DNA from: Neiella holothuriorum
Lineage (GTDB): Bacteria; Pseudomonadota; Gammaproteobacteria; Enterobacterales; Neiellaceae
Length of the DNA: 64,000 nt
Assembly (NCBI RefSeq): GCF_019457915.1
Contig: NZ_JAHZSS010000024.1
Span: 1-64,000, forward strand
Direction: 5' to 3'
The translations under genes and the position numbers were made by a program. Shown here in pieces: positions 8,771 through 20,347 of this stretch (the first letter of the stretch is position 1; the number at the start of each line of letters is the position of its first letter). The notes under the pieces were generated by a model. It worked only from the letters and a program-made list of their open reading frames with translations. It was not told where the DNA came from and ran no database searches.

Positions 8771-9850
8771 TCAGTTCGTCGCGGGAATTGGGGTTGCCTC
8801 GCTAAGCTCTAATTTACTAAATGCGACATTGACGTAATCGCCATTGGCTTTATCAGTGGCCCAATCGCCAGTGCCAGGGCATTGTTGGTGGGCTTGGCTG
8901 CATTGGTTATAGGCACCTGCTTTGAAATATAAAAAGTCGCCGCTGTAACCCTGCGGGTGATCGGCATCGTCTACATCGCCATAGGCGTTGACGTTGTTTG
9001 ACAGGTCAATTTGATAGTGTATTTCGGGCTTCCCTTCGGCGCTAAATGTAAGCTGCATGATGTTTTGGTCAACATTCACCTCATAGCTAAATGATTCCCC
9101 CAACCGAATGCCGTCTTCGCCCGGGTTGTCTCGGTTTTTTGGACCATTACCCCAAACAGGGTAAGCGATATCGCGTCGGGCTTTGTTGCCGCGCGCCAAG
9201 TTACGCTCGTAGGTCCAATACACCGAGCCGGTATTGTGGTTTGGAAATTTCTTATAGAAGATCTTCAGCGGCTCGTTACCCCAGCCAAAACCGCCCCGCT
9301 TGTCTTTCATTTTGCCCGCGTGAATTTGGCCAATCACAACAGCATGAGCCGATTTTGCGTGCGGCTTACCTGTTCGAAGTGCCACATGATTCACTTTGAG
9401 GGTGGCCAACATCTTTCCGCCAATGGCCGCAAATTCGGCTGCTTGCGGGTGGGCGGCAAGCGCAAAATTGTTGAGCGGGCTATGGGTATCAATCTGTTCA
9501 TTGGTGCCGCGTAGCATCTGTCGTAATTCACTGCGAGTATTGGTCGAGTTGGCGGTACGCATGGCATTGTTGGAGGCGGCAAAAACCATGTAGCCGTCTT
9601 CATCTAAGTAGAAAAAATCAGCATGAGCATAAGACTGCAGCTGCGCTACGGTTATTTCATCAACTTTCCCGTCGTTGTTTTCATCAAGCGGCACGGTTAG
9701 CTTCCAATGACTTAAGTCAAAGTGTTGAGCGGGTAACGCCGCAGGAGAGACTGTATTGGATGATTCAATCCGATGGCCGCTACAAGCTATTTGAGCACAA
9801 GACAGCAGTGCGATGACCAATGTGGCAAACAACTTGGTGTTGGAATTCAT
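8771..9850 (-). CDS. Polysaccharide lyase family 7 alginate lyase, probable lipoprotein
   Basis: Predicted to cleave alginate (brown-algal or bacterial polyuronate) by beta-elimination. The 359 residues carry PL7 signatures: HFDLSHWKLTVP at the start of the jelly-roll domain, NTRSELRQML holding the catalytic arginine, the QIHA motif near residue 175, and DFLYFKAGAYNQ towards the C terminus with the catalytic tyrosine region. The N terminus contains LLSC at residues 14-17, a plausible lipobox, so the enzyme is probably anchored in the outer membrane. No other alginate genes flank it. Cleavage specificity (M or G) cannot be read from the sequence alone. Confidence 0.92.
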   Translation of the reverse strand: MNSNTKLFATLVIALLSCAQIACSGHRIESSNTVSPAALPAQHFDLSHWKLTVPLDENNDGKVDEITVAQLQSYAHADFFYLDEDGYMVFAASNNAMRTANSTNTRSELRQMLRGTNEQIDTHSPLNNFALAAHPQAAEFAAIGGKMLATLKVNHVALRTGKPHAKSAHAVVIGQIHAGKMKDKRGGFGWGNEPLKIFYKKFPNHNTGSVYWTYERNLARGNKARRDIAYPVWGNGPKNRDNPGEDGIRLGESFSYEVNVDQNIMQLTFSAEGKPEIHYQIDLSNNVNAYGDVDDADHPQGYSGDFLYFKAGAYNQCSQAHQQCPGTGDWATDKANGDYVNVAFSKLELSEATPIPATN

Positions 9851-9978
9851 TGATATCTCAAGATAAAGGGGCTGCAGTAGCAGCTAGTCTACGCCTTGCG
9901 ATGCGGTAATCATATGTCTTATGTCAGCAAATTATCGACTGTCGGTCGGCGGTAACATGAACACTCCCCCCTGGGTTA

Positions 9979-10005
9979 TAAAAAAGCCCAGCAATCGCTG
10001 GGCTT
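9979..10005 (-). terminator. Terminator of the Na/Pi symporter gene
   Basis: On the minus strand AGCCCAGC pairs with GCTGGGCT around a 4-base loop, followed by six T. It lies about 28 bases downstream of the symporter stop codon. Confidence 0.9.
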
Positions 10006-10032
10006 GTGGCTAGAAACACGAGTTGGTGCCGA

Positions 10033-11187
10033 TTAAGTCAAACTAAAAATTCCAACCGGCAAGGCAAAAAACGCGGTGCCTAAGTAGCCTGCAGCTACCC
10101 ATTGACGTGGGCTGGCGGCTGCTTGAGAAAGCTTTTCTGCACACCAGAGCGGGATATTTCTGAGCACGGGGATGCCATAAATCATTACCGTTGAAAGCAG
10201 ATTAAACAACAAGTGCAGAATGGCAATTGTCATCGCGGCCTGAGCCGTTGGGCCGGTAATTGCGGTTGCTGCCAAAATCGCCGTGATCGTGGTGCCAATA
10301 TTGGCGCCGAGGGTAAAGGGGTAGATTTCTTTCAGAGTTAAGGTGCCAGAGCCAACCAATGGGACAATTAAGCTTGTGGTGGTGGATGAGCTTTGCACCA
10401 ATACCGTCACGGCTGCGCCGGAGGTGACACCTGAAATAGGACCGCGGCCAAGGGCCTTTTTCAGGATGTGGCGCGCCCTACCGACCATGACCGCCCGTAG
10501 TAACTTTGATAATCCTGTGACGGCCAGCAAAATGAGACCGATACCGACAATGATTTGTGCCATAGCCTGACCATTTGCCGGCAGCCATGCTAAAGCAAAA
10601 TTCAATACCGTGTCGCCCGGCGCCAGTATTGGCTTCATGAAATTAAACCCACTCATGGACAGGCTCTCTGTGCCCATAAATGTGCTGACGAGTGCCGATG
10701 ACGTTTTTTCGAGAAAGCCCGTCATGATTTCAATTGGCAATAGAATCAAGACCGCCAGCCAGTTAAAGAAGTCGTGAATTGTTGATGCAGCAAAGGCGCG
10801 CCGAAATTCTTCGCCTTGCCTTAGGTGGCCGAGGCTCACCAATGTATTGGTGATGGTCGTGCCGATATTGGCGCCCATGATCATGGGAATCGCCATTGAC
10901 AGCGGCAAGCCGCCGGCAACTAAACCGACGATCACCGACGTCACCGTACTTGATGATTGAACCAGAGATGTTGCAACAACCCCTAACAGCAACGCCGCAA
11001 CGGGGTGGGTGGCAAACGCAAAAATTTGCTCCGCACCTTCAGAGCCGCCCGATAAAAACTTAAAGCCGTCGCCAATGGCATTCACGGCGACCAGAACTAA
11101 ATAGACGGACAAGGCAATGCCTAGCCATTTACGCCATTGAGCAGGCGCGTGACTAGGAGGTGGTTCGAGTGTTGCGAAGCTATCCAT
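10033..11187 (-). CDS. Na/Pi cotransporter family protein (NptA-like)
   Basis: Predicted sodium-dependent phosphate symporter of the inner membrane (PF02690 family). The 384 residues contain the two inverted-repeat signatures of the family: QSSSTVTSVIVG with GANIGTTIT in the first half, and QSSSTTTSLIVP with GANIGTTIT in the second. About eight hydrophobic segments follow a short cytoplasmic N terminus. There is no C-terminal PhoU-like domain. It is a single gene with its own terminator, divergent from groESL. Confidence 0.92.
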   Translation of the reverse strand: MDSFATLEPPPSHAPAQWRKWLGIALSVYLVLVAVNAIGDGFKFLSGGSEGAEQIFAFATHPVAALLLGVVATSLVQSSSTVTSVIVGLVAGGLPLSMAIPMIMGANIGTTITNTLVSLGHLRQGEEFRRAFAASTIHDFFNWLAVLILLPIEIMTGFLEKTSSALVSTFMGTESLSMSGFNFMKPILAPGDTVLNFALAWLPANGQAMAQIIVGIGLILLAVTGLSKLLRAVMVGRARHILKKALGRGPISGVTSGAAVTVLVQSSSTTTSLIVPLVGSGTLTLKEIYPFTLGANIGTTITAILAATAITGPTAQAAMTIAILHLLFNLLSTVMIYGIPVLRNIPLWCAEKLSQAAASPRQWVAAGYLGTAFFALPVGIFSLT

Positions 11188-11456
11188 GTGTGTAAACCTA
11201 TAAAATTTGGGAGGTATAAAAAGAGCGCGTACTTTAGAGCGCCAAGCTGAACCAACGCTGAACCTGATAGTCAGCCTGGGAATTGTTGGATAGCAATCTG
11301 GGCAGGAGCCTCTGGGGCTCCATCATCTTCAAGTGGCCTGTTGGTTGAGCCTAGCCAAGGCGGCTGATTGTCTAGAATGCCCCTGATGTTGAGTGAGCCA
11401 CTCGCCAAGATGCGGTCAGTGCTTGTCGCGATTTTCAAAAATTTTTCGCCTTACCG

Positions 11457-11484
11457 CTTGTATTGATAAAAACCATCCCCATTT
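11457..11484 (+). promoter_or_regulatory. Sigma-32 (heat-shock) promoter of groESL
   Basis: A -35 element beginning CTTGTA and a -10 element CCCCATTT are separated by 14 bases, close to the sigma-32 consensus CTTGAA - 13 to 15 bases - CCCCATnT. It lies about 80 bases upstream of the groES start. The preceding 270 bases (11188-11456) hold no gene that I can see. Confidence 0.85.
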
Positions 11485-11562
11485 TTCATTCATCCCGGCG
11501 AGAGCGCGATGCTTTCGCCAGTGTCATAACTTACTTTGGAACGTGAATCGGAGATCTAACTC

Positions 11563-11853
11563 ATGAACATTCGTCCATTACACGATCGCGTGCTGGTTAA
11601 GCGCTTGGAAGTGGAAACTAAGTCTGCAGGCGGCATCGTTCTGACCGGCAGCGCAGCAGAAAAATCTTCAAAAGGTGAAGTAGTTGCTGTAGGTGCTGGC
11701 CGCACCTTAGATAACGGCGAAGTGAAAGCCGTATCTGTACAGGTTGGTGACGTCGTTTTATTTGGTCACGGTGTAGAAAAAGCCGAGAAAATTGCCGGTG
11801 AAGAACACTTGATCATGAAAGAAGACAACGTTCTAGCCGTTGTTGAAGGCTAA
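11563..11853 (+). CDS. groES: Co-chaperonin GroES
   Basis: Ten-kilodalton heptameric lid of the GroEL folding chamber. The 96-residue length is standard. The N terminus [14 protein letters not shown], the mobile loop [18 protein letters not shown] that contacts GroEL, and the C-terminal segment [17 protein letters not shown] are all typical. The start is set by GGAG 9 bases upstream. First gene of groES-groEL, driven by the sigma-32 promoter. Confidence 0.99.
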   Translation: MNIRPLHDRVLVKRLEVETKSAGGIVLTGSAAEKSSKGEVVAVGAGRTLDNGEVKAVSVQVGDVVLFGHGVEKAEKIAGEEHLIMKEDNVLAVVEG

Positions 11854-11925
11854 CTAGTTTTTAACCGCTGGCACTACGCCACCGGTGTAACGCTGAGTCA
11901 ACTCGCGTAAGTAACGAATACATAG

Positions 11926-13584
<1,659 letters not shown>

Positions 13585-13630
13585 GCTCCCCCAGCCCGCT
13601 TTCTGACAGGTTCAGAAAGCCGCTAAAACA

Positions 13631-13663
13631 AAAAACGCTCTGACTTGGTCAGGGCGTTTTTTT
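13631..13663 (+). terminator. Terminator of groESL, probably bidirectional
   Basis: ACGCTCTGAC and GTCAGGGCGT form a stem with one G-U pair and a 3-base loop, flanked by an A run and a T run. It separates groEL from the convergent diguanylate cyclase gene and can serve both. Confidence 0.9.
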
Positions 13664-13694
13664 ATGGGCAACTGGATGTGCGACGAGCTGCGGT

Positions 13695-15458
13695 TTATTT
13701 CTGCACTGGCGTGACGATTTGCTCGTTTGCTAGCTCGGCGTGATAACTCACCACTTGATTGCGGCCATTTTGTTTGGCGTGATAAAGCGCTTGATCGGCT
13801 TGCTCGAAACAATGTGAGAAGGTTTGGTTGCCAGCCGCATCCCATTTAGCAAGGCCGATGCTCAATGTATGTGGCACTTGGTTGCCATTGGCTTGGCTCA
13901 CTTGTTTGGCGAAGGTACGGCGTATGCGTTCGGCGATAATCAAAGCCATGCGTTGATTAATCACATTGGTGATAATGACAAATTCTTCGCCTCCCCACCG
14001 TGCGGCAACATCGACCGAGCGGCATTCATTTTTCAAAATGGTGGCTAGTTCCTGCAACACTTGATCGCCGACCACATGACCATGTTTATCATTGATTTGT
14101 TTGAAGTCGTCTAAATCAATGAGTAACAGCCAATATTCAACGCCTGACTCCACTTGCTCCGCCAATTGTGCTGAACATTGTTCGATGTAGCGCCGGTTTT
14201 TTAATTGAGTGAGGGAGTCAATCATCGACAGCTCGGCTTCGGCCTGTAGTTTGTGAGACGAGTGTTTCATCTTGGCAAGCATCGCCAGAACCAGCATAAA
14301 GCATTCGAACAACACCGCTAACTGAGACATGTTTAACGTGCTCATGCCGAAGGTCGACCATTCGCTGGTGGCAGATATTAAGCTGGCAAATAAGCTAATT
14401 GAGTAAGGGATCCAAGCAATGATGTAGAACACCACATACTGGTTGCCTCGCTGATAACACATCCAACCCAATAACGGTTGAATGGTCATGCTCAGAAGGC
14501 TGAAAAACGAGATGTATAAAACAAGATCGTAAAAGCCCAGTAACCGAAGTGGTATTGCCAGCAAATAAATGGCAATTAATCCCAGCAAGGCTTTATCTAT
14601 TTTGGGCAATAACGTTGGCGTGTTAAGCAGGTAGCGGCTGAATTGAAACGAGAAAATCGCAACGCCGAGGTAAATGATGTGAAACGACTGATTAAACAGC
14701 CACGGATGCTGTGGCCAAAGAAACTGAAAGCTAAACCCGTTAAGTGAAGCCCACATCAACATGGACAGGCTCAGGTAAACAAAAAAGTAGCCAAAGTAAG
14801 GCGACTTCCTCACGCCAGAGTAGCGCCACAGTGCAAAGGCAAACAATGTCATGCCAAAAAATAGCCCGTAATAAATGCCAAACAGCAGGTTTTCTTCAAT
14901 CAGGTGATCGGTGAAGGCGCCTTGCTCGGACACGTACCCCTGAATGCTCACGGTTTCTAAAGTGCGATTGGATAGCTTTAGATAGGCTTGGACAGTGCTT
15001 TGTGGTGCTTGGCTGTAGCGTACGTTGAGTAATCGGTACTGTTGGTCTCGCTGGTTAAAAACATCATGATCGCTTCTAACGTGTCGTTGCCAATCATCCT
15101 GTTGGCTGCGCGTGTAAAGCGTTAGGTCATCGAGATAACTGGTTTCCGGCGTGAGCACCCAAGTCAGAGGTTCATCAGATTCGTTAACTAAGGTAAAGGC
15201 CAACCAATAGTGACTTCGAGTAACACCACGATTGCTTTGAGCGACCGTAAACGGCTGAAAGAGCCCCTGCTGATGCATGGCGATGATCTGTTCGAGATCT
15301 AGCTCGCCATTAATATCTTCGAGTAGTTCGGCTTTGCCCGCCAGCCCTAGCTTGACCGTATGACGATCAAGTTGAATCGTTGTTGCTAAGCTGCTGCTGC
15401 AGAATAGGGTTAGCAGTAAGAGCCAGAAGCAGTGGTGTCGCATTAAATTAGAATTCAT
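13695..15458 (-). CDS. Membrane-bound diguanylate cyclase with 7TMR-DISM sensor
   Basis: Predicted to make cyclic di-GMP from GTP in response to an extracytoplasmic signal. The 587 residues have a cleavable-looking signal segment (to about 26) and a periplasmic 7TMR-DISMED2-type beta domain (about 40-165, with SHYWLAFTLVNES). Seven membrane helices (about 185-390) and a GGDEF domain (about 415-570) follow. The catalytic motif is RWGGEEFVII, an active-type GGEEF signature. The N-terminal domain of such proteins is thought to bind carbohydrate-like ligands. No EAL domain. Single gene, convergent with groEL. Confidence 0.93.
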   Translation of the reverse strand: MNSNLMRHHCFWLLLLTLFCSSSLATTIQLDRHTVKLGLAGKAELLEDINGELDLEQIIAMHQQGLFQPFTVAQSNRGVTRSHYWLAFTLVNESDEPLTWVLTPETSYLDDLTLYTRSQQDDWQRHVRSDHDVFNQRDQQYRLLNVRYSQAPQSTVQAYLKLSNRTLETVSIQGYVSEQGAFTDHLIEENLLFGIYYGLFFGMTLFAFALWRYSGVRKSPYFGYFFVYLSLSMLMWASLNGFSFQFLWPQHPWLFNQSFHIIYLGVAIFSFQFSRYLLNTPTLLPKIDKALLGLIAIYLLAIPLRLLGFYDLVLYISFFSLLSMTIQPLLGWMCYQRGNQYVVFYIIAWIPYSISLFASLISATSEWSTFGMSTLNMSQLAVLFECFMLVLAMLAKMKHSSHKLQAEAELSMIDSLTQLKNRRYIEQCSAQLAEQVESGVEYWLLLIDLDDFKQINDKHGHVVGDQVLQELATILKNECRSVDVAARWGGEEFVIITNVINQRMALIIAERIRRTFAKQVSQANGNQVPHTLSIGLAKWDAAGNQTFSHCFEQADQALYHAKQNGRNQVVSYHAELANEQIVTPVQK

Positions 15459-15688
15459 TAATTTTTAAAATGTCATTTACATAAATGTACCTCATGACCA
15501 TTTAAAAACGACAACTGAGCGCCTTTTGTTTGCCGGTTTGTGGCCTAGCACTAATTTACTAAAGGTGGTTTGAGTTTTAAAAAATCTTGAGAAAGCCCTC
15601 AGATGCACTAACTTATTTTGCGGAATCATAAACTAACAGCCAAAGTTGAAGTGCAGGGATCATGGCATCCAACGAAGAGGAGCACACA

Positions 15689-15994
15689 ATGGAACGACGT
15701 AAACCCAATTACGCCTCCGCCGCAGTCAAGGTGCTGTTTGGCATGGTCTTAGGCTGGGCGCTAACACATTGGATCATTGATCCTTCGTTACAGAAAAATG
15801 CTCAAGTACCGCAGCCGCAGGTGATTGAGCAAGACGGGAAAATGGAGGAGTCCATTGAGCTGCTGGCCTTAAAGCTACAACAAATTAAGGCGAGCAAAGG
15901 GGATTGGGTCGAAGGGGCCAAGCCTCGTTTACTGGACGAATCGATTGAGCTGACCGATCAACTGTACGAGTTGAACCGGGCGAATAAAAAATAA
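15689..15994 (+). CDS. Small single-pass membrane protein of unknown function
   Basis: A 101-residue protein with one N-terminal membrane helix (about residues 10-30, AVKVLFGMVLGWALTHWII) and a polar, probably coiled-coil tail. The ATG at 15689 is chosen because GAGGAG lies 6 bases upstream; an in-frame ATG nine codons earlier has a poorer site. It ends in a lysine-rich tail and is followed by a terminator. I do not recognise the family. It precedes a Cache-domain protein but is separated from it by the terminator. Confidence 0.75.
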   Translation: MERRKPNYASAAVKVLFGMVLGWALTHWIIDPSLQKNAQVPQPQVIEQDGKMEESIELLALKLQQIKASKGDWVEGAKPRLLDESIELTDQLYELNRANKK

Positions 15995-16062
15995 CTGGAC
16001 GATGCAGCAATATGGCTTGTTGCCATTTTGTTGCGAGTTTGTTGTTTTAAAGCAATAAACGT

Positions 16063-16115
16063 GAAACGCTCTATGGGTAGCATGATTCCGCTGCCCATAG
16101 GGCGTTTCTTTTATT
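16063..16115 (+). terminator. Terminator with a 15-bp stem after the small membrane protein gene
   Basis: GAAACGCTCTATGGG pairs with CCCATAGGGCGTTTC (one G-U) around a 16-base loop, followed by TTTTATT. It rules out the longer reading of the next gene, whose first in-frame TTG (16028) would lie before this hairpin. Confidence 0.85.
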
Positions 16116-16126
16116 GTGGTTCGGTG

Positions 16127-16840
16127 ATGGTTCAACAGATTTTACAGCTAACCAGTTTACAACAGCTTAAGCTCGGGCTTTTAGCGTTGATTATGCTGTG
16201 TACTGTTGCCACTGCCGGCATGACGTTTCATCAATTCCATTTATCTTCCAATAGCAGCGATAACGGCAAGGCGTGTCCAGTTCCGGGCCAAGGTAGCGCT
16301 GAGCATGCGTTAGCCTATGCCACAACGCTAGATACTGTGCGTGAGCAACTAACAGGCTGGCGCGAGCATGAGTTGGTGAACCTATCACCAAGCCAACGTC
16401 GAGAGTTGGTTGATGGCGTTGAAGTAAATCAATTGCTGATTAACGGTGTGCCCGTTAGCGCCAATATTGAAATGGTCGACCGCTTCTTAGAAGCAACCGG
16501 TAGCCATGCCACTGTATTTGTACGCGAAGGTAGTGACTTTGTGCGCGTTGCAACGACCCTCAATAAGGGCGACGGCACGCGAGCCATCGGCTCGTTTTTG
16601 GGTGAGAGCCATGCCGGTTATCAACAACTGCTCGAAGGGCATGAATTCAGCAACCGAGTCACGTTATTCGGTCAGAGCTATATCGCCTGCTATTTCCCGC
16701 TGCTGAAAAACGGCGAGGTTTATGCCGTACTCTTTGCTGGTATTCCACTTCAATCCATCGTTCAAGACATCTTCTCGCCGCTCGAAGATATGGGGCTAGG
16801 CCAAGGCGTTAAAAAAACTGACATCATTCGTTTGATGTAA
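16127..16840 (+). CDS. Membrane-anchored Cache-domain protein without an output domain
   Basis: A 237-residue protein with an N-terminal membrane helix (about residues 14-32) and a periplasmic domain resembling the Cache_3/Cache_2 sensor fold. Supporting segments are ATVFVREGSDFVRVATTL, RAIGSFL, and FGQSYIACYFPLLKNGEVYAV with a following aliphatic strand. Cache domains bind small ligands for chemoreceptors and kinases, but here no HAMP, kinase or methyl-accepting region follows. It may work through a partner protein (inference). The ATG at 16127 is chosen because earlier in-frame starts overlap the preceding terminator. Confidence 0.75.
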   Translation: MVQQILQLTSLQQLKLGLLALIMLCTVATAGMTFHQFHLSSNSSDNGKACPVPGQGSAEHALAYATTLDTVREQLTGWREHELVNLSPSQRRELVDGVEVNQLLINGVPVSANIEMVDRFLEATGSHATVFVREGSDFVRVATTLNKGDGTRAIGSFLGESHAGYQQLLEGHEFSNRVTLFGQSYIACYFPLLKNGEVYAVLFAGIPLQSIVQDIFSPLEDMGLGQGVKKTDIIRLM

Positions 16841-16901
16841 TCATTGCACCGCAATTTGCGCCTATTCTTATCACTTTCTCTCGTTGGTATAGGGGATTGA
16901 T

Positions 16902-17684
16902 ATGCCTCAGGTTGCATTGTTGCTATCTCGTCTGCAGCAAATCGCCGAAGCGCTCGCTAAACGGCCATCAGCCGTAGCCTTACTGGGTTTGGGATCCGTT
17001 GGTTTAGAACGCGAACGCTTAGATCAATATTCCGACCTCGACTTTTTTGTTATTGCCGCGCCCGGCAAAAAGCATCAATTGTTATCAGATATGAGCTGGC
17101 TATCAGATCCCGCGCCGCTGGCTTATCGGTTTGCCAATACGGCCGATGGTTGCAAAGCCTTGTATGCCGATGGCGTGTTTTGTGAGTTTGCGGTGTTTGA
17201 ACTCGCCGAGTTGGCATCGGTGACTTATGCGCCGGGCCAAGTCATTTGGCATCGGCCAGCAATTGACCCATCGATGCTTGAACCGAAACAGCCATTACCG
17301 CAGCCCACCATGTCGTCAGCTGAGTGGTTAGTGGGAGAGGCATTAACCAATTTGCTTGTGGGAATGCAGCGGGATGTGCGTGGCGAACGGTTATCGGCCA
17401 TGCGTTTTGTGCAGGTCTATGCCCTCGACCGGATCATTGAGTTGACTGAGCAACGCCAAGCGAATGACAGCAGCCCGCCAGCGGATCCCTTTAGTTTGGA
17501 GCGACGATTTGAAATGCGACACCAGCATTCGAATCACTGGCTGTTGCAAATGGCACAAGGATACAACCGCAATGCGCAATCGGCATTGGCGATCTTGCGG
17601 CATCTGCAAAACCAGTTTGATGTGGAACCAACGATGGCTCAAGCCATTGATGATCTTTGCCAGCAAGCGCTGGCAAACGATTAA
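16902..17684 (+). CDS. Nucleotidyltransferase-like protein
   Basis: A 260-residue soluble protein. [20 protein letters not shown] at about residues 29-48 matches the polymerase-beta nucleotidyltransferase pattern: a GS motif followed by a DxD-type metal site (SDLDFFVI). The remainder is helical, as in minimal nucleotidyltransferases and aminoglycoside adenylyltransferases. The substrate is unknown. It converges with the downstream helicase gene so tightly that the two stop codons share the palindrome TTAA. Confidence 0.65.
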   Translation: MPQVALLLSRLQQIAEALAKRPSAVALLGLGSVGLERERLDQYSDLDFFVIAAPGKKHQLLSDMSWLSDPAPLAYRFANTADGCKALYADGVFCEFAVFELAELASVTYAPGQVIWHRPAIDPSMLEPKQPLPQPTMSSAEWLVGEALTNLLVGMQRDVRGERLSAMRFVQVYALDRIIELTEQRQANDSSPPADPFSLERRFEMRHQHSNHWLLQMAQGYNRNAQSALAILRHLQNQFDVEPTMAQAIDDLCQQALAND

Positions 17685-19054
17685 TTCGCGCGGTTTGCCG
17701 GCTTGGTTGGGCGTCGTGTCGATTGTTGCTTGGGCTTATTGCTCCAAGGGCTCGATTTGTCGTTTGATGAACGCGACTTGTTGCCGGTGTTATTGCCTGA
17801 GCGCGATGGCGTATGACGCTCGCCTTGGCTCGGTTGGTGTTGATTACCGGTCTGAGAAGCTTTTGGCTTCTTAGGTTTTTTGGGCTTCTTCGGTGCCCGT
17901 AACTTCGACGGCGGCAACTTGTGAACGGGTTCAAAACTCGCCAGTGGTTTGCGCTCAATGAGCTTTTGAGTCAGTGACTCAATGTCACCGAGCTGCTTCG
18001 ACTCGTCGGCAGACACCAATGAAATGGCTTGTCCGGTGGCGCCTGCTCGGCCAGTACGACCAATCCGGTGAACATAATCTTCCGCCACGTTCGGCAAATC
18101 AAAGTTGACCACTTGCGGCAGCTGGTCAATATCCAAGCCGCGGGCAGCAATGTCGGTGGCGACTAAGGCTCGAATCGCACCGGATTTAAAGTCGGCCAAT
18201 GCTTTGGTACGGGCCCCTTGGCTTTTATTACCATGAATAGCGGCCGCTTCGATGCCTCGGCCTTCTAAGTGGCGGGTCAGTCGGTTTGCACCGTGTTTGG
18301 TACGGGTGAAAATCAACACCTGTTGCCAGTTGTTGTGCTTAATCAGATGAGAGAGCGCGGCTGATTTTTTACTTTTGTCGACCGGGTGTAGCCATTGGGC
18401 AACGGTCGTCGCAGTACTATTGCGCGGGGTGACTGAGATTTCTACGGGCTGATGCACTAAGCCTTTGGCAAGTTGTCGAATTTCTTCCGAAAACGTTGCT
18501 GAGAACAGCAGGTTCTGACGTTTTTTCGGCAACTGTGCAATGATCTTTTTAATGTCGTGGATAAAGCCCATGTCCAACATGCGATCGGCTTCATCTAACA
18601 CCAATACTTCTAACTGACTAAATTTGACTGCTTTTTGCTGAAACAAATCGAGTAAGCGGCCTGGTGTGGCCACCAAGACATCAATGCCTCTGCGTAAACG
18701 CATCATTTGTGGGTTAATGCCAACGCCACCAAATACTTCGGTACTGGAGAGGGGCAGGTTTTTACCATAAGTCGACACGCTCGCGCTGACCTGAGCAGCT
18801 AGCTCTCGGGTTGGCGTCAAGATCAGGCAACGAATGTGATTCGGCTTCGCGCGTTGACCTTTGCTGAGGTTATGTAAGATCGGCAGGGTAAAGCCAGCGG
18901 TTTTACCTGTACCTGTTTGCGCTGCCGCCATGACATCGTGTCCAGCCAAAACCGCAGGGATCGCTTGAGCCTGAATGGGTGATGGGGTGTCATAACCTGC
19001 TGCCGCCACGGCATCAAGTAGGGCTTGGTGGAGATCCAGTTCACTAAATTGCAT
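17681..19054 (-). CDS. rhlE: DEAD-box RNA helicase, RhlE type
   Basis: ATP-dependent RNA helicase expected in ribosome assembly or RNA turnover. The motifs appear in order: AQTGTGKT (Walker A), [59 protein letters not shown] and [10 protein letters not shown]. After about residue 375 comes a long basic low-complexity tail rich in Lys, Pro, Arg and Gln ([10 protein letters not shown]), probably for RNA binding. The 457-residue length fits RhlE-type proteins. Confidence 0.93.
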   Translation of the reverse strand: MQFSELDLHQALLDAVAAAGYDTPSPIQAQAIPAVLAGHDVMAAAQTGTGKTAGFTLPILHNLSKGQRAKPNHIRCLILTPTRELAAQVSASVSTYGKNLPLSSTEVFGGVGINPQMMRLRRGIDVLVATPGRLLDLFQQKAVKFSQLEVLVLDEADRMLDMGFIHDIKKIIAQLPKKRQNLLFSATFSEEIRQLAKGLVHQPVEISVTPRNSTATTVAQWLHPVDKSKKSAALSHLIKHNNWQQVLIFTRTKHGANRLTRHLEGRGIEAAAIHGNKSQGARTKALADFKSGAIRALVATDIAARGLDIDQLPQVVNFDLPNVAEDYVHRIGRTGRAGATGQAISLVSADESKQLGDIESLTQKLIERKPLASFEPVHKLPPSKLRAPKKPKKPKKPKASQTGNQHQPSQGERHTPSRSGNNTGNKSRSSNDKSSPWSNKPKQQSTRRPTKPANRAN

Positions 19055-19218
19055 GGCGACATTTCTCTTTATTAGGTAATTATTTGAAGGAGAACAATCT
19101 CCTTCGAAGACCAGATCGATGGCGTTTGCTTCACAGGATGAAGCTGGCTCGATGATGGCAGGGGCCGGAAGGATACAGCAAGCGCCTGCAATGTGCGACC
19201 CGTACAGTGTAGTCGACG

Positions 19219-20160
19219 TTAAGCGCTTGTTTCGGCAGCCGCCAAATAAGGTGCGTTAGTTAAGCAGCCTTGGCCGCCTTGCGCCTCTAGCCGTTGTAAA
19301 ATATGGCGAGGGGCTAACCAGCGATCCTGACACCAATCAGGAGCCAACAGTGTTGGTGGTCGGGCGTGGGCGCTAATACGATGGAATACGACGTCTGCTG
19401 GGGTTAGCTGAATCAATCTGGCGGCAATGTCGGCATATTCTTCTAACCCAATGATCTGTTGGCGCCCCGCTTGCCACGCCTTGGCCATGGTACTGCCTGA
19501 TACGATGTGCAATGGATGCAATTTCAAGCCGTCAACACCAACCGATAACACCTGCTGCAAACTCTGTTCGGCATGTGCTTGATGCTCGCCGGGCAGCCCC
19601 ATAATCAAGTGACAACAAACTTTGAGGCCAAATTTTTGTGCACGCGCCACAGCATCGGCATAAGCCGAAAAATCATGGCCGCGGTTAATCCGCTTTAAGG
19701 TGTCGGAGTGAGCGGTTTGTAGCCCTAGCTCTAGCCAAACTTCTTGCCCCTGCTGCTGATAATCCGCTAGCAGCGCTAACACTTCATCCGGTACGCAATC
19801 TGGACGAGTGCCCACACTCAAGCCAATCACATCTCGCTCAGCTAGCGCGGCATTATAAAGGCGCCGCAATTGCTCTACTTCGCCATAAGTGCTGGTGTAA
19901 GCCTGAAAGTAGGCGAGGTAAGCATCGGCTTTGCGGGTTAGCTCTTGTTTACGCTGTTCGAGCTGAACGGCAATGCGTTGGCCATCGGCCTGTTCGTCTA
20001 CAAAAGACGACACATTACAAAAGGTGCACCCGCCACGCCCTAACGTGCCATCGCGATTCGGGCAGGTAAAACTGCCGTGTAGCGATAGCTTGCGGATTTT
20101 GCGTCCCCAAGTTTTCTTTAGGTAGCGGCCGAAGGTGTAATAATGTTGCTCTGCTTGCAT
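19219..20160 (-). CDS. Radical SAM protein, YhcC/TIGR01212 family
   Basis: Predicted radical S-adenosylmethionine enzyme of unknown reaction. The cluster motif is [16 protein letters not shown], with the unusually long spacing of this family, near residue 33; [17 protein letters not shown] and [13 protein letters not shown] follow. The start at 20160 gives [19 protein letters not shown], which matches the E. coli YhcC N terminus; the frame is open upstream to a TTG at 20208. The neighbouring helicase gene is about 160 bases downstream and probably separate. Confidence 0.9.
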   Translation of the reverse strand: MQAEQHYYTFGRYLKKTWGRKIRKLSLHGSFTCPNRDGTLGRGGCTFCNVSSFVDEQADGQRIAVQLEQRKQELTRKADAYLAYFQAYTSTYGEVEQLRRLYNAALAERDVIGLSVGTRPDCVPDEVLALLADYQQQGQEVWLELGLQTAHSDTLKRINRGHDFSAYADAVARAQKFGLKVCCHLIMGLPGEHQAHAEQSLQQVLSVGVDGLKLHPLHIVSGSTMAKAWQAGRQQIIGLEEYADIAARLIQLTPADVVFHRISAHARPPTLLAPDWCQDRWLAPRHILQRLEAQGGQGCLTNAPYLAAAETSA

Positions 20161-20347
20161 GGCCGGCATTGTAGGAGGCTTTGATTCGCGCTGCTTGTTG
20201 TGGATCAAGCGGAGTTCGATTGCTGGTTAAATGGCCATCACCAGGGCCGAATGCATGCTCTGCTCATGGTTGGTTACATCGATTGTATGGACAGGTTGGA
20301 CTGCCCTTAGGTATAACAACAGTTTGGCCTCAAGCAAGGATGACGTC

